From: Parelaphostrongylus tenuis
Lineage: Eukaryota > Nematoda > Chromadorea > Rhabditida > Metastrongylidae
Assembly (NCBI GenBank): GCA_019055375.1
Contig: JAHQIW010003692.1
Location: 56,518 to 120,517, forward strand
Reading direction: 5' to 3'
Length of the DNA stretch: 64,000 bases
The notes under the pieces are model-generated. The model did not search any database. It was given only the letters and a program-made list of their open reading frames with translations, and was not told where the DNA came from. Below, piece after piece: positions 11,880 through 23,027 of the stretch. Within the stretch, counting starts at the first letter, position 1, and every line of letters begins with the position of its first letter. Position numbers and translations under genes: made by a program.

Positions 11880-13297
11880 GTACGAAAAAAATCAAAAATG
11901 CTCAAGAGAACAAAGTGCTCTAACAGTAAAGATGCAGAACATTCCGGTGAAGGAGAGTGAAGCAATGATTTTTCAGCTTCCTATAAGCCTGAAAGAACTA
12001 TTTGAACAAAGAAGAACGCTGAACGTCATGGTAGTTTTTTACTCAGTGATTTTTTATTGGGTATGTATCGTTGACTTTTTGCAGCATCAGAGCCCGATGA
12101 ATGGTCTTAGATAACTATCTGCCTTTATTGAATCTCACCCGTTCAACTTGCCAATAGAATCCACTCTATGTGATAATCTTCAAAGAAAAAGGCATTCCCC
12201 AGCTTAGAATTACACTTACACAGCACTCATAGTAGCTAAGCGGGCGAACAGCAATATTTGATGTAATGATGAAATAAATATACCAAGATGTTAAAGAACC
12301 GTTATGTCACTAATGGCGAATGATTAACTGTAATATGAACAGCATAGCATAGAGGTGACATCCAAAATTTTACGGAGACAATATGCTGGAGAACTAGAGC
12401 AATTGTCCTATGTGGATGTAACATAGGGAACAACAAGGAAACAAGCAATTAATCTGATAAACAATGCATTCCGAGTATTAATAGTGGCCGCACTTTAGGC
12501 AGCGATGCACAATGCTGAGTGATAATTAACAAATTGCGCCATCGGATTTTGATAGATGTATAATTGAAAGGCGAGCATAATAAATATAATTTATACAATT
12601 AAATTTGTAATCGCCCAAAGCAACCTTATTACATAGTTTTTGGCGATATCGTAGAGGCAAAAAACTATGAAAATCTATATATACTGATCACTCAAAATTT
12701 TTCGGACTACAGCCATTTTCGTTTTAAATAGAGCAACTTTGATATTTTTCTTTGTACACATAGACAATATACCTTTTATAAGCCATGAGCAATCGACTAT
12801 ACAAAATTGCTCGTTGGATGCCTAGGGACAAACGTAAATATTTCAGAGCCGATTTGACTGAGCAGAAAGGCACCATGCAACTGATAAGAATTTGATGTCG
12901 AAGCACGTGTCTTGCACTGTTTAGTTCTCATAATAGATATCAAGGAAGGTTCAAAATATGTAAACAGTTTATACTGTTTCGAGCGAGGTCTCAGAAGTAG
13001 TTGGAAAGAAATGTATACTATCTTTCCTTCACATTTACACGACCAACCGTCACATTTCACCATGAGGATCTCAGTAACTCTGGCACTCTATTCGCTTACT
13101 CGCATGCATCTCCCACAAAGGTCTCTAAATTCATCGTGTGTTTTGTGAGTGACGCTTCAGGATTTGTCTTAGTGGAATTATAGATGGCAGGTTGAGTTCA
13201 TCATCTCTTGCAATCTTGTAGTTAGCCACACTGACCCGTTCTTGACTGAAATACAAGAAAGCGATTATGAAAGACACCGAACTAGCAATTCGCTTCT
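11880..13297. other. unassigned non-coding part of segment A
   Basis: Only short overlapping frames on both strands occur (for example 12797-13063, 12912-13148), with no domains. The stretch is shared with B and, in mutated form, with C. The opposed frames are shadows of one another. Confidence 0.5.
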
Positions 13298-13311
13298 GAT
13301 TTACTGCAATA
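13298..13311. repeat. left target-site duplication of the SINE pair
   Basis: The 14-mer gatttactgcaata is repeated at 13958-13971. Copy C has a single near-identical occurrence at 63979-63992 with no insertion. Confidence 0.85.
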
Positions 13312-13618
13312 AAAGGATAAAGGATAAAGCTCTCGGCGTTGATCAATCCCTGAGGGATGCGCCATGCATTCGACTTCAATTTCTAACTTCGTTTGAGGTG
13401 ATTGAATGCACATCTGGCCTTTACAATAACTCGCGGTGGCCTGCCGCTGAACCGAGTCAGTGCTGCTTATCCTCCCAGACAAGCCTGAGACCTGTCTGGT
13501 ACCAATTTACCAACCCCGGAGGGATGGATGGCCTGGTGAGCCATGAGTGCGAGATCGAACCAGTAACCTCGTGTGCGACGCAGGGCACATCTAACCACTG
13601 TGACACATGCGCTCCTTG
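13312..13618 (-). mobile_element. tRNA-derived SINE (family 1), minus member of head-to-head pair
   Basis: Read on the minus strand, a tRNA-like head comes first: 'gtgtcacagtggttagatgt' resembles box A and 'actggttcgatctcgc' resembles box B. The body follows ('ccatccatccctccggggtt', 'tctcaggcttgtctgg'), then a tail of 'aggataa' repeats. There is no reading frame. Such elements are transcribed by polymerase III and moved by a partner LINE. The RTE elements nearby are possible partners, but their 3' ends do not visibly match this tail. Confidence 0.8.
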
Positions 13619-13655
13619 ATTTTCCACATGCGCTCCTTGATTTGAGTCCCATTTG

Positions 13656-13957
13656 GAGCTCAGGTGGCGCAGTGGTTAGAGGTGCTCTGCGACGCACACG
13701 AGGTCTATGGTTCGATGTAGCGCTCACGGATCACCAAGCCATCCGTCTCTTCGGAGTCGGTAAATTGATACCAGACTAGTCTCAGACTTGTCTGAGAGGA
13801 GAAGCAACGCTGACTCGGTTTAACGGGTGGCCATCGCAAGTCATTTAAAGGATCAAATATGCATTCAATCACCTCAAACGAAGTTAAAAATCGAAGAATA
13901 CATGGCACATCCCTCAGGGTTTCATCAACGCCGGGAGCTTTATCCTTCATCATTTAC
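13656..13957 (+). mobile_element. tRNA-derived SINE (family 1), plus member of head-to-head pair
   Basis: The head 'gagctcaggtggcgcagtgg' and box-B-like 'tatggttcgat' are followed by the same body as the minus member, ending 'gagctttatcctt'. The two heads face each other across a junction with a duplicated 'cacatgcgctccttgatt' block. The whole pair shares one set of target duplications. Confidence 0.8.
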
Positions 13958-13971
13958 GATTTACTGCAATA
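13958..13971. repeat. right target-site duplication of the SINE pair
   Basis: Same 14-mer as at 13298-13311. Confidence 0.85.
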
Positions 13972-14002
13972 CTAACCGCTAAATTCTGCCTTTTATGCAC
14001 CA

Positions 14003-14125
14003 AATATATATATATATGCATATATATATATGTACATACATACATATTCGTATACATGGACAATTATATTCTTGTACATACACAATATATGTATATAATC
14101 CAATACATTTATATATAAATATATA
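14003..14125. repeat. TA/TACA microsatellite
   Basis: Alternating 'tatata' and 'tacatacata' tracts. The B counterpart is about 23835-23960. Confidence 0.85.
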
Positions 14126-14690
14126 TCATGTACTGAATGTATAATGAACGCTGCATCATGTACCTTGTATATGAATATGCTACCTTACTGAAGTGAATTT
14201 TGGAAATGTTCGCTACTAAATCCACAGCAATTACGTTCATTGAATTGATGAAGGAAAGTATGATGAAATGAGCGTTCATGTATGCAAATGCCAGTTACCT
14301 TTTGGAAGACAACCTAGTCAAGTTGCTTTGCAGTGTGAAATATTCGTATTTCTAAGAAAGCACCTGATCAATACTCAAATCCTTAGCCATTGACATCTTT
14401 TGTGAAGGCCTATATACTAGTTTCCACGCTCGTCTTCAATGCTTTCCACCACTTTATCCTTCCGGCTTTCAGCCATTCTGAGTTTCGAATTGACTTAGAT
14501 CATTAGTCATCAGTGTTCTTCTAACAGTAAGACACTTCCATTATTGCTTTTACATCGACATGATGAAATCGCTGCAAAGCAGTGTAGAAACAGGGAGCAG
14601 AACAATCGCGTAAAGAAACTACAACAATGATTTGGTAAATTTTCACTTAAATTTTGATGATGTATAATTTTGTAGCAGCTTTATAAATGA
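14126..14690. other. unassigned sequence of segment A inner end
   Basis: Nothing recognised; it is mirrored in B at about 23275-23835. Confidence 0.45.
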
Positions 14691-14694
14691 GTTA

Positions 14695-14768
14695 GTTGAA
14701 GATAAAAATTGAAGTCGAATGCATAGCGCATCTCTCGAGGATTGATCAAAGACGACAGCTTGATCCTT
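14695..14768 (+). repeat. 3' end of a SINE (family 1)
   Basis: 'gaagtcgaatgcatagcgca' to 'gcttgatccttta' matches the 3' part of the family 1 SINE body, with no head. It is followed directly by the TA tract. Confidence 0.6.
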
Positions 14769-14773
14769 TATAT

Positions 14774-14830
<57 letters not shown>

Positions 14831-14835
14831 TTATA
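14769..14835. repeat. TA microsatellite at inner end of arm A
   Basis: An almost pure (TA)n tract. Its last 10 bp, tatatttata (14826-14835), are the left target duplication of RTE-1. Confidence 0.9.
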
Positions 14836-15184
14836 CCACGGACCTCCCTCTTTGAGGGATCCCGCCCGGTTAGTCGCGAGGGCACGTGGCGCGTCCCCAG
14901 GTGGTGGATAGGGGAATAAAACGCGAACGAAAAGCGACCGTGTGCTTCCCAGAGACGCAGGTGGATTCAGGGGACGAGCTCCCTGCTTCTGCAGTGCCGA
15001 CTTAACAAAACTCTATTTCTAGGAGTCAAGTCGGCCAAAAGCCTGCAATCAAGCGGTTGGGAAGTACATGGGAGGCGGTTAGGAGTCGCCTCCAACAAAT
15101 AAGCTCCTCCCGCTCCTCCGAGAGAGACTGGCAAGCTACTCGTGAGTACCCAGCCCCCACGTTTAGAGCCTGGCAAGCTACACG

Positions 15185-15685
15185 TTGGGTATCAAAAATG
15201 CCAAAAACAGTAACAAATATGGGCCTCATTCCCCTGACCCCGAAAGAGCCCCTGGTACGGCAGCGCCAGGTAGGACGAGTACGGAGAGGCTGCTAAAATC
15301 TCAGGGCCGAACTAGGCTGCCAAGATCGAAACGGACTAATATGACGATCTGTACCTACAATGCAAGAACCCTTGCTCAACAATCCGCTGTAGAAGATTTG
15401 TTGACTCAAGCAAGAAGAATAAGGTACGACGTCATTGGCCTGGCTGAGACGAGAAGGCGCCATCCTTTTCACGCTGTCTATGACACCGGAGAAGAACTGT
15501 TCCTTGGAACATGCGATCGCAGAGGTGTCGGTGGCGTTGGCGTCCTCGTCAAATCGAATTTGACCGTGAACATTGATTCGTTCGAACAACTAACAACCCG
15601 CATCGGACGATTACGGTTGAAACGATGTGGTTCTATGCCGGCTTTGAACCATCTTCGTTGCTTACGCACCAACATCAAGCTATGA
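15185..15685 (+). pseudogene. RTE-1 endonuclease, N-terminal part (frame broken)
   Basis: This is the first part of the retrotransposon's endonuclease-reverse transcriptase. The endonuclease nicks target DNA so that the reverse transcriptase can prime on it. Visible motifs are TYNARTL (residues 57-63, endonuclease start) and GLAETRR (85-91, containing the catalytic Glu of the exonuclease-endonuclease-phosphatase fold), then GVGGVGVLV. From about residue 155 the frame is wrong: compared with copy 2 there is one extra base near 15648, so translation runs into a stop at 15685. The true continuation is in the frame opening at 15711. The start at 15185 is the first methionine ahead of the domain and is not certain. 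Confidence 0.85.
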
Positions 15686-15710
15686 CGAAGACGAAGTCGA
15701 ATCGTTCTAT

Positions 15711-17114
15711 ATGGACCTCGAAAAATTCTTCAGAGAAGATCATACATTCTTCAAGGTCATTGTCGGAGATTTTAACGCAAAAATTGGACCTAGAAGAATG
15801 TCTGAAGAACGTCACATAGGGACCCACGGACTAGAATGGAATGAACAGGGTGAGAGGCTATCCGAGTTTATCATGACGACCCAAACCATCCATGGTAACT
15901 CACAATTCCAAAAGCCTCTCTCTCAGCGATGGACGTGGGAGTCTCCCAATGGAGAGTACCATAACGAAATAGATCACATCATAGTAAATCGAAGGTTTTG
16001 CCTGACCGACGTCGCTGTTGTTCCCAAGTTCTACACGGGATCAGACCATCGCCTCCTTCGCGCAACATTCCGATTTTCGAGGAGAGGAGAGAAAGCCGCT
16101 AAATTCAAACAACGAAGTCCCAGAACTACCATAAACTGGGATGTATTCAAATCATTAGTCGGCTCTTGGGAAGATACCGTTGTCGACAACATCGACGGAG
16201 AATACGATCGACTCGTTGAATATCTTCACGTTGGCGCTAAAAAAGCCGAAAGTCCTAAGGTCACGAAGAGACGCTTGTCTCCGCAGACACTCGAGCTGAT
16301 ACGTCAACGTGGAATCGCACGAGCCGCAGGCAACCGAAACCTTACGTCCGAACTTGCGAAACGATGCAGAGAAGCGATAAAAGAAGACCTTAAAGAGAGA
16401 AGAGCAGCAGTTATGGCAGAAGCTGCAGAAGCTGGGAAGAGCATTCGCAAAGCCCAGCGAGGCTTCGCCAACTATAAGACCAAGATGATTGCACTCCGAT
16501 ACCCTGACGGGACACTTACAGCTTCCAGAAGGGCTATGGAGAAAATCATCCACCAGTGCTACTCGGATCTCTTCGCTAGCCATGTTCTCTTACCGTCATA
16601 TAAATTGAAAGAGGACGAATATGTCGTTCCACCGGTCCTTCCTTCCGAAATCCGACATGCTATATCGTCGGTGAAGAACAGAACAACACCCGGTCCAGCC
16701 AGGATTAGACCAGAACACCTGAAGAACCTGCCGCCAGTTCTCATCAACACCCTGGCTCGGCTCTTCACTCGCTACCTGCCAGAATGCAAGGTCCCTATTC
16801 AATGGAAAACCAGCAAGACCGTATTGTTGTTCAAAAAGGGAGACCTTCACGACATAGGCAATTATCGCCCAATCTGCTTGCTGTCCGTTGTCTATAAACT
16901 CTTTACTCGAGTCATCCTGAACAGGATTGACAGAACACTGGACGAAGGACAGCCATGCGAACAAGCAGGGTTCAGAAAAGGATTTAGTACCATGGACCAC
17001 ATCCACACGATCACAAGACTCATTGAAGTTTCGCGAGAGTACAAACTACCACTCTGTCTCACTTTTATCGATCTGAAAAAGCCTTTGATTCAGTGGAAAC
17101 AGAAGCGGTTATAG
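15711..17114 (+). pseudogene. RTE-1 endonuclease C-terminal part, linker and reverse transcriptase N-terminal part
   Basis: A 467-codon stretch continuing the broken frame. Endonuclease motifs are GDFNAKIG (residues 19-26), SQRWTW (71-76), NEIDHIIV (86-93) and SDHRLL (111-116, catalytic Asp-His). A basic, Lys/Arg-rich linker (about 125-260) follows. Reverse transcriptase motifs then appear: TPGPARIRPEHL (326-337, where copy 2 has Asp for the Ala), NYRPICLLSV (384-393) and QAGFRKGFST (418-427). At about residue 457, in the FIDLKK segment, one A is missing from an A run near 17080. The last ~10 residues are therefore out of frame. The first methionine here is only where the frame opens, not a natural start. 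Confidence 0.88.
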
Positions 17115-18181
17115 AGGCTCTGGATAACCAGGGCGTCCCTACTCGGTACATAATGATCCTTCGTGAGCTTTATAAAGATTTCACGACCAGAATATCTCCA
17201 TTCTACAACAATATCACCATTGACGTAAGAAGAGGGGTTCGACAAGGCGATACAATATCGCCAAAACTATTCACTGCCACCATACAAAACGTCATGCGAA
17301 CATTAGAATGGGACGAAATGGGAGTGAAAATTGACGGTCGACAATTAAACCATCTTCGCTTTGCTGACGATATCGTTCTCATAACACCAAACATCAGCCA
17401 AGCGGAACGAATGTTGACTGATTTCGATAACGCCTGTGGAAAGATCGGTCTTCAACTGAATCTAACGAAAACAATGTTCATGAGGAACGGATGGGTTTCT
17501 AATGCCCCATTCACGCTCAACGGAACGACAATTTCCGAATGCTCCAGTTACATCTATCTAGGTCGTGAAATCAACATGAGGAACGACCTAGCCCCAGAGT
17601 TGAGCAGGAGGAAACGAGCGGCTTGGGGAACGTTTAAGAGCATCGAAGATGTAGTGAAGAGGACAAAGAACATCCGACTCCGTGCCCACCTTTTCGACTC
17701 GACAATTATCCCTGCCCTAACGTATGCAGCAGAAACCTGGTCGCTACGTAAGCAGGATGAAAGATCACTTGCCATTATCGAACGCGCAGTCGAAAGGTCG
17801 ATGCTAGGAGTATCTCGTATTTCGCAAATGAGACAAAGGATCCGAACTTCCGACCTACGTCAACGATCGAAAATCAGAGACGCCGTTCTACACGCCAGGA
17901 TATCGAAAATAAGGTGGGCCGGACACGTGATGCGCTTCAACGACAACCGATGGACAAGAGCCGTTACCGACTGGATTCCTCGGGACGTCAAGCGCTCTAA
18001 AGGAAGACCACTGACCCGTTGGTCCGATTTCTTCACGAAAGCGATGGAAGAAAGATATGATGCTCAGCGAATTCCTAGAGCAAGGAGGACCCACTGGGCT
18101 ACTCTTGCACGCGATAGGGAAAAATGGAAGAGTTGCTGGTACCCGCTCGAGTCACTCGACGATCAACGGGACGACAGGTGA
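17093..18181 (+). pseudogene. RTE-1 reverse transcriptase C-terminal part
   Basis: A 362-codon stretch with GVRQGDTISP (residues 48-57), the intact catalytic box FADD (90-93), LNLTKT (122-127) and YLGREI (155-160). A thumb and C-terminal zone follows with WAGHVMRF (275-282) and RWSDFF (309-314). This C-terminal organisation is common in nematode RTE-type proteins. It overlaps the preceding piece by 22 bp, because the frameshift lies just before it. The stop is immediately followed by the element's 3' repeats. With the catalytic Asp pair intact and only two single-base shifts, this is the youngest copy in the window. Either shift could be a sequencing error. Confidence 0.9.
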
Positions 18182-18190
18182 TACAGGTGA

Positions 18191-18200
18191 TATATTTATA
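18191..18200. repeat. right target-site duplication of RTE-1
   Basis: tatatttata, identical to 14826-14835. Confidence 0.85.
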
Positions 18201-19188
18201 ATTTATATGCACGTTACGTCTATGTATATTATGACTCTAGTATCTATGTATCTATGCATTTGCACAATTCACAGGTTATTGATCCGTCTTCATAATGTTC
18301 TTTCACTATGCTGATCCCAGTGTCTCTAACATTCAACTGATTTTTTGGCCTTCGCCTTTGAAAATCGTAGAGTGCTGGTTACGCAAGTTTCCTTGCAGTC
18401 TCAAGGATAGTTTGGCTGTGGTGATCCATAGGAATTTTGTTGCTGACTGCCGGAGAATGATAGGAATGGAGCATATTAAATTCCAGAAAAAAAAATAATA
18501 TTCTGTTTTGCAGACGTCGTGCGTTATCGCGCGTATTCTCGTCATTTATTTGAAGATCATATCCCCGTTTCTTTAAGATTTCTAAGGCATTTTGTATTGT
18601 AATTATATACGACAATTTGTCTATAGTTGTCTGGGCTAAGGTTCTTTATTTTTATTTCATATTGTTGAGAAGACCGCTAATTTCCTAAATCTAAACAGCG
18701 TAAGCCTATGCACAAAAGCATACAAAGACGATTTTGCCTGTCTACATTTATATTAAATATATATATATATATAATTATACACATATATGTATATATTATA
18801 CATATGTATATATATACATACATACGTACATGCATACATATAACGACATGGGAAGCATTTACATATATGTAAAGCGACGTTACCCAGTACGCAGTTGTTC
18901 TGCAGAATGATGCCCCAAAAATTATGTGTGGTAGGTGGTAATAATAAAATTAGACGATGTCTAGAGTAATCGCAAATTCGAAGAATTAATCTTCACTTGA
19001 AATTTTCGCGAGGCTGCCACGTATTCTTCGAAATCGTCGTCTGAAGTTTCGGTGAACTCGGTTTCCTCAGATCCTGGACTGATGTGATGTTATTCATGTA
19101 TATAGTCAAATCATTTATGTTACAAATACAAATTTTTGGTAATTCTGAGTGTCACTGTTTAGAAAAGTGACGAGTCGAGTGACTAGTT
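18201..19188. repeat. inner inverted repeat, left arm
   Basis: The first ~130 bp (18201-18333) match 23028-23190 in reverse complement with about eight differences. The rest (18334-19188) matches 20507-21440 in reverse complement far more loosely. Landmarks include 'ttctccgg...ccacag' near 18420-18465, 'cgcgcgtattctcgtcattt' near 18530 and 'gatgccccaaa' near 18908. No domain-bearing frame is present. Confidence 0.75.
18755..18845. repeat. TA/TACA microsatellite in inner left arm
   Basis: 'tatatatata', 'cacatatatg' and 'catacatacg' tracts. The mirror tract in the right arm (20850-21042) is longer. Confidence 0.85.
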
Positions 19189-19189
19189 T

Positions 19190-19960
19190 TTTCATGTCGA
19201 CTAAGAGTTTTATAACAAGAGGCGGTCGTAGTGAAAATTACTCGCCAAATAAAAGTTTCCTAACAATCACGTGATAGCTTATCAATTATAGGAAAGTACA
19301 ATTCACAACTTCTCTGCTCAGCTTTCATCCTCTATCGATGATAGACTCTGATGCCGGAATGCAACTGTGTTCTTATTTTTAGTGCTCAATACGGTGGCCT
19401 AACAATATGAATGCACTCTAATGCATAGCATTTTTTTAATGTATCGTTATTTTCGTGTCTAAACATAAGAAAATTTTTGAGCTTTTGACAATTAGTCCAA
19501 AAACCACTTAAAATTGTCTAAGAGCACAGTTTCTGTGAGAGCGTGCACAAAAAAGTGGTTGAAGATGTCCTTCAGCACAATAGAGTCTCCTTCGCTCACG
19601 ATTTACCGAAACTGTTTTTCATTCAGAAGTGAAAGATTGACACACCAAATGATTCCCAAAATGAAAGTACTGCTCAAGACACTATAAAATGTAATGCACA
19701 GAGAATATAAATTCTATAACCTCTGCAATTTCTGTTTATGTCAACTTTTCAGGTTGTGATCCACTCAAGGAGTCATCAAGTCGACGAAACCTCGTTTGGA
19801 AGAATCACTTTTTTCGTAAAGGTGAATTTTGGTGCCCAAGGTTTTCTTCTAGCGTGCTTATGATCGTCGCTTCTTTGACATATGCAGATGCTTTCCCAAG
19901 GTTCATTTTGTTGACGAGGTTTGTTGCAGATAATCAAGACCTAAATTATTGCGAGAGCAA
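19190..19960 (+). repeat. dispersed repeat R in the palindrome loop
   Basis: It shares blocks with 50560-51400 (+) and 45000-45500 (-): 'gagttttataac' near 19205, 'actctgatgccgga' near 19346, 'aagtcgacgaaacctcgttt' near 19780, and 'gttgacgagg...ttgcagataa' near 19912. It is an old interspersed repeat with no coding content. Confidence 0.55.
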
Positions 19961-19964
19961 TATA

Positions 19965-20135
19965 CCCAATAACTTTGAGCAATGCGCAAAGCCTTGGCGT
20001 CAGACCTGAATGGTACCCCCCATTTCTTTTCTTCCAAGAGCGCATGCTAACCAAGTGCACTATTGAAGCGCTTTTGCCCAACTCTTTTTACACTACAATG
20101 CATCTACAACGATTATACTTGTAACAGCACACCAC
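19965..20135 (-). repeat. tRNA-derived SINE (family 2)
   Basis: On the minus strand: 'gtgcacttggttagcatgcg' (box-A-like), 'accattcaggtctgacgcc' (decayed box B) and the family tail 'tttgcgcattgctcaaag...ttgggtata'. It is related to the SINEs clustered at 51.6-53.3 kb. Confidence 0.6.
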
Positions 20136-20506
20136 CGCTGTACAGTGGTTAAATGAAAAAAAATTTTTTGAGAGAACAGTCTATCCTGCACCAATACAGA
20201 TTTTCCATCTATATTTAAGAAGCAATTAATTGTTTACAAAAAGTCTGGGAGTAACGTCCGTACACAACTGGTAAACCGTCAAGAAAATTGTGGAGTTTGA
20301 AGAATTCAAAATTAGAGTAACCGACTTCTACTAAAATTCAGCTTTGAAAACAGTTACTCGACCAGGAATGGAATATACGTGCAATTACTAGAAATATTCT
20401 ATTCATAAAAATCTAGTAACTATTAAGTTGCTAGTGCAATGAATTAGCGTGCGATCCTGAACAAGGTGAATGCTATTTCTAGCCCCCTCTGACGACGAAG
20501 TCTTGC

Positions 20507-20855
20507 ACGTCACTCAACGTCACTTTTCTCACCAGTTACACGCAGAATTACCAAAAATTTTTATTTGTAGCATAAATGATTTCAATATTTATACGAATAA
20601 CGATACATAAATACGTCCAGGATCTGAGAAAGGCGAGTTCATCGAAAATTTAGTAATCGATTTTGAAGAATACATTCCAGCCTTCCAAAAACTTGAATGA
20701 AGATTAATTCTTGGAATTTTCGATCGCTCTAGGCTTCGTCAAATTTTACTCTTACGACCTACCACACATGACTTTGGGGCATCATTCTGAAGAGCAATCG
20801 CGTACAGGGTTATGTAGCTATACATGTATGTAAATGCTTCCAATGTCGATATATG

Positions 20856-20886
<31 letters not shown>

Positions 20887-20938
20887 GGATATAGATATAC
20901 ATATGCATTATATATACACATATATATATGCGTCTATC

Positions 20939-20970
<32 letters not shown>

Positions 20971-21480
20971 GATTTACATATGCATTATATATATGATTAT
21001 ATATATATACATATATATATATATATTATATATATGAAATATAAATGTATAGACAGGCATAACCGTCTTTATATGCTATTGTGCAGAATCTTAAGCTGTT
21101 TAGGCAGGATTATTAGCGGTTTTTTTTGCATCATGATATGAAAATAAAGAACCTTAGCCCTCACAACTATACACAAATTGTCGTAGGTAATTTTAATGCA
21201 AAGTGCCTTAGAAATCTCAAAGAAATGAGGATAAGATCTTCAAATAAATGACGAGAATGCGCGCGATAAGGCACAAAGTCTTTAAAATCGATTATTACTC
21301 TCTTTCTAGAAAATTATCCAACATTCTCCGGCAATCAACAAAATCCTATGGATCGCCACAGACAAACTATCCTTGAGATCGCAAGGAAACTCGCGTAACC
21401 ACTATTCTAGCGAAGTTCAAAGACGAAGGTGAAAATGAACTGAACTCTAGAGGTACTGGAATCAGAACAGTGAAAAGAGT
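20507..21480. repeat. inner inverted repeat, right arm
   Basis: Reverse-complement partner of 18334-19188. Shared landmarks are 'aattaccaaaaatttttatt', 'caggatctgag', 'gatgaagattaattcttgga'-like text, 'tttggggcatcattctg', 'aataaagaaccttagccc' and 'acattctccggcaatcaac'. It is clearly more diverged than the outer arms. Confidence 0.75.
20850..21042. repeat. TA-rich microsatellite, right inner arm
   Basis: Long (TA)n tracts interrupted by 'catatgcatta'. They give rise to meaningless Tyr-Ile frames on both strands. Confidence 0.9.
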
Positions 21481-21741
21481 GCTTGTATATAGTGAAAAGA
21501 GCACTATAAAAACGGATGAATATAGTGGGAATGCATGTATAGATATATAAATATTATGTATATGATGTACATAAAAGGTGAGGTAGTGCTGCGTACGTAT
21601 GACATTGATAGAAGGCAATTTTTGGAAGTTATTCAAATTTGTTATTTCTTTCATAGGTTTTCTGAAACTCTCCCCCTCTCTCACTTTCTATACATATACA
21701 TATGTATATACATATGCGTATACATATATATAATATATTTA
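21481..21741. other. short spacer with decayed inner-arm copy
   Basis: 21441-21550 is a poor second copy of the sequence at 23028-23130 ('ctctagaggtactggaatca' against 'gttagaggcattgggatca'). It ends in a 'tacatatacatatg' tract. Confidence 0.45.
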
Positions 21742-23027
21742 GGAGCTATCTCCTACAAATAAACTCCTGCCACCCTTCGAGAGAGACTGGCAAGCTACTC
21801 GTGAGTACCCAGCTCCCACGTTTAGAGCCTGGCAAGCCCTACGTTGGGTATCAAAATGCCAAAAACAGTAACAAATATGACACCGAAAGAGCTCCTGGTA
21901 CGGCTGCCCCAGGTTGGACGAGTACGGAAAGGCTGCTACAATCTCAGAGCCAAACTAGGCTGCCATGATCGGAATGGACTAAAATGACTATTTGCACCTA
22001 CAGTGCATGAACCCTTGCTCACGAATCCGCTGGAGAAGATCTATTGATTCAAGCAAGAACATTAAGGTGCGACTTCATTGGAGTGGCTGAGATGAGAAGA
22101 CGCCATCCTTTGCATGCTGTTTATGACCCCAGAGAAGAACTGTTTCTTGCAACATGCGATAGCAGAGGTGTTGGCGGCGTTGGAGTCTTCGTCAAATGAA
22201 ATTCGACCATGCATATTGAATCGTTTGAACAAATAACAACCCGTATAGGACGATTGCGGTTGAAACGACATGGTATGCAGGCTCGGACCATCTTCGTTGC
22301 TTAAGAACCAACATCAAGCTATAAAGAAGACGAAGTCGAAGCGTTTTGTACAAATCTCGAAAAATTCTTCAGAGAAGACCATACATTCTTCAAGGTCGTT
22401 GTCGGAGATTTCAATGCCAAAACTGGACCTAGAAGAGCGTCTGGAGAGCGCCACATTGGGATGCGCGCACTAGGATGGAATGAAAAGGAAAAGAGGCTAT
22501 CTGAGTTTATCATGACGAGCCAAACATCCATGGCAAATCACAATTCCAGAAGCCTCACTCTCAGCGATGGAAGTGGGAATCTCCCAATAGAGAGTACCAT
22601 AACGAAATAGACAACATCTTAGTAAATGGAGCGCTTTTCCTGGCCGATGTCGCTATTGTTCCTAAGTTCTACACGGGATTAGACCATCGTCGCGGAGAGG
22701 AGAGACAGCCGCTAAATTCAAACAACGAAGTCCCAGAACTATCATGAACTTGGATGTATTCAAATCATTAGTCGGCTCTTGAAAAGATACCGCTGTCGGC
22801 AACATCGACGAAGAATACGATTGGCTCGTTGAATATCTTCACGTTAGCGCTATGAAAGCCGAGAGTCCTAAGGTTACGATGAGACGCTGGTATGACACTC
22901 GAGATGATACGTCAACATGGAGCCGCACGAGCAAGAGGCTACCGAAACCTTACGTCTGAACTTGCGAAACGCTGCAGAGATGCGGTAAAAGAAGGCCTTA
23001 AAGAGAGAAGGGCAGCAGCTATGGCAC
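21742..23027 (+). mobile_element. RTE fragment, truncated at both ends
   Basis: It matches RTE-1 from about 15079 to 16422, covering part of the leader, the endonuclease and the linker. It stops inside the linker at '...gcagctatggca', without reverse transcriptase or 3' tail. Several deletions and stops break the endonuclease; the GDFNAK-equivalent can still be read near 22405-22425. RTE insertions normally keep their 3' end, so the missing 3' part points to a later rearrangement at 23027. Confidence 0.8.

Larger units (their letters stand above)
3815..14770 (+). repeat. segmental duplication copy A (left palindrome arm)
   Basis: The interval matches segment B in reverse complement. Paired coordinates add to 37959 near the tRNA, 37961 between about 9.5 and 14 kb, and 37964 at the inner end, so only tiny indels separate the arms. 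It also matches segment C (53517-64000) in direct orientation with many substitutions and indels. The first ~1 kb (3815-4830) is shared only with C, because B is cut off by an RTE at that point. A 1,059-bp deletion lies at 5150-5164. The segment contains a foldback element, tRNA-Gln, a decayed RTE and a SINE pair. No intact protein gene is visible. Confidence 0.9.
14836..18190 (+). mobile_element. RTE-1: full-length RTE-clade non-LTR retrotransposon
   Basis: A 3,355-bp element flanked by the 10-bp direct repeat tatatttata (14826-14835 and 18191-18200), which I take as its target-site duplication. It begins with a GC-rich leader. A single long frame for an apurinic-like endonuclease plus reverse transcriptase follows, interrupted by two single-base frameshifts. 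It ends just after the stop in short 'caggtgatacaggtga' repeats, the short repetitive 3' tail usual for RTE elements. The mirror site in the right palindrome arm (about 23150-23185) reads through without the element, giving an empty-site control. Copies 2 (34189-37554) and 3 (37556-38717) are more decayed. Confidence 0.93.

Noticed and set aside
13242..13619. 125-codon frame as a protein gene
   Set aside because: Most of it is the minus-strand SINE read on the plus strand.
20739..21141. Tyr-Ile rich frames on both strands
   Set aside because: They are translations of TA microsatellites and have no coding character.
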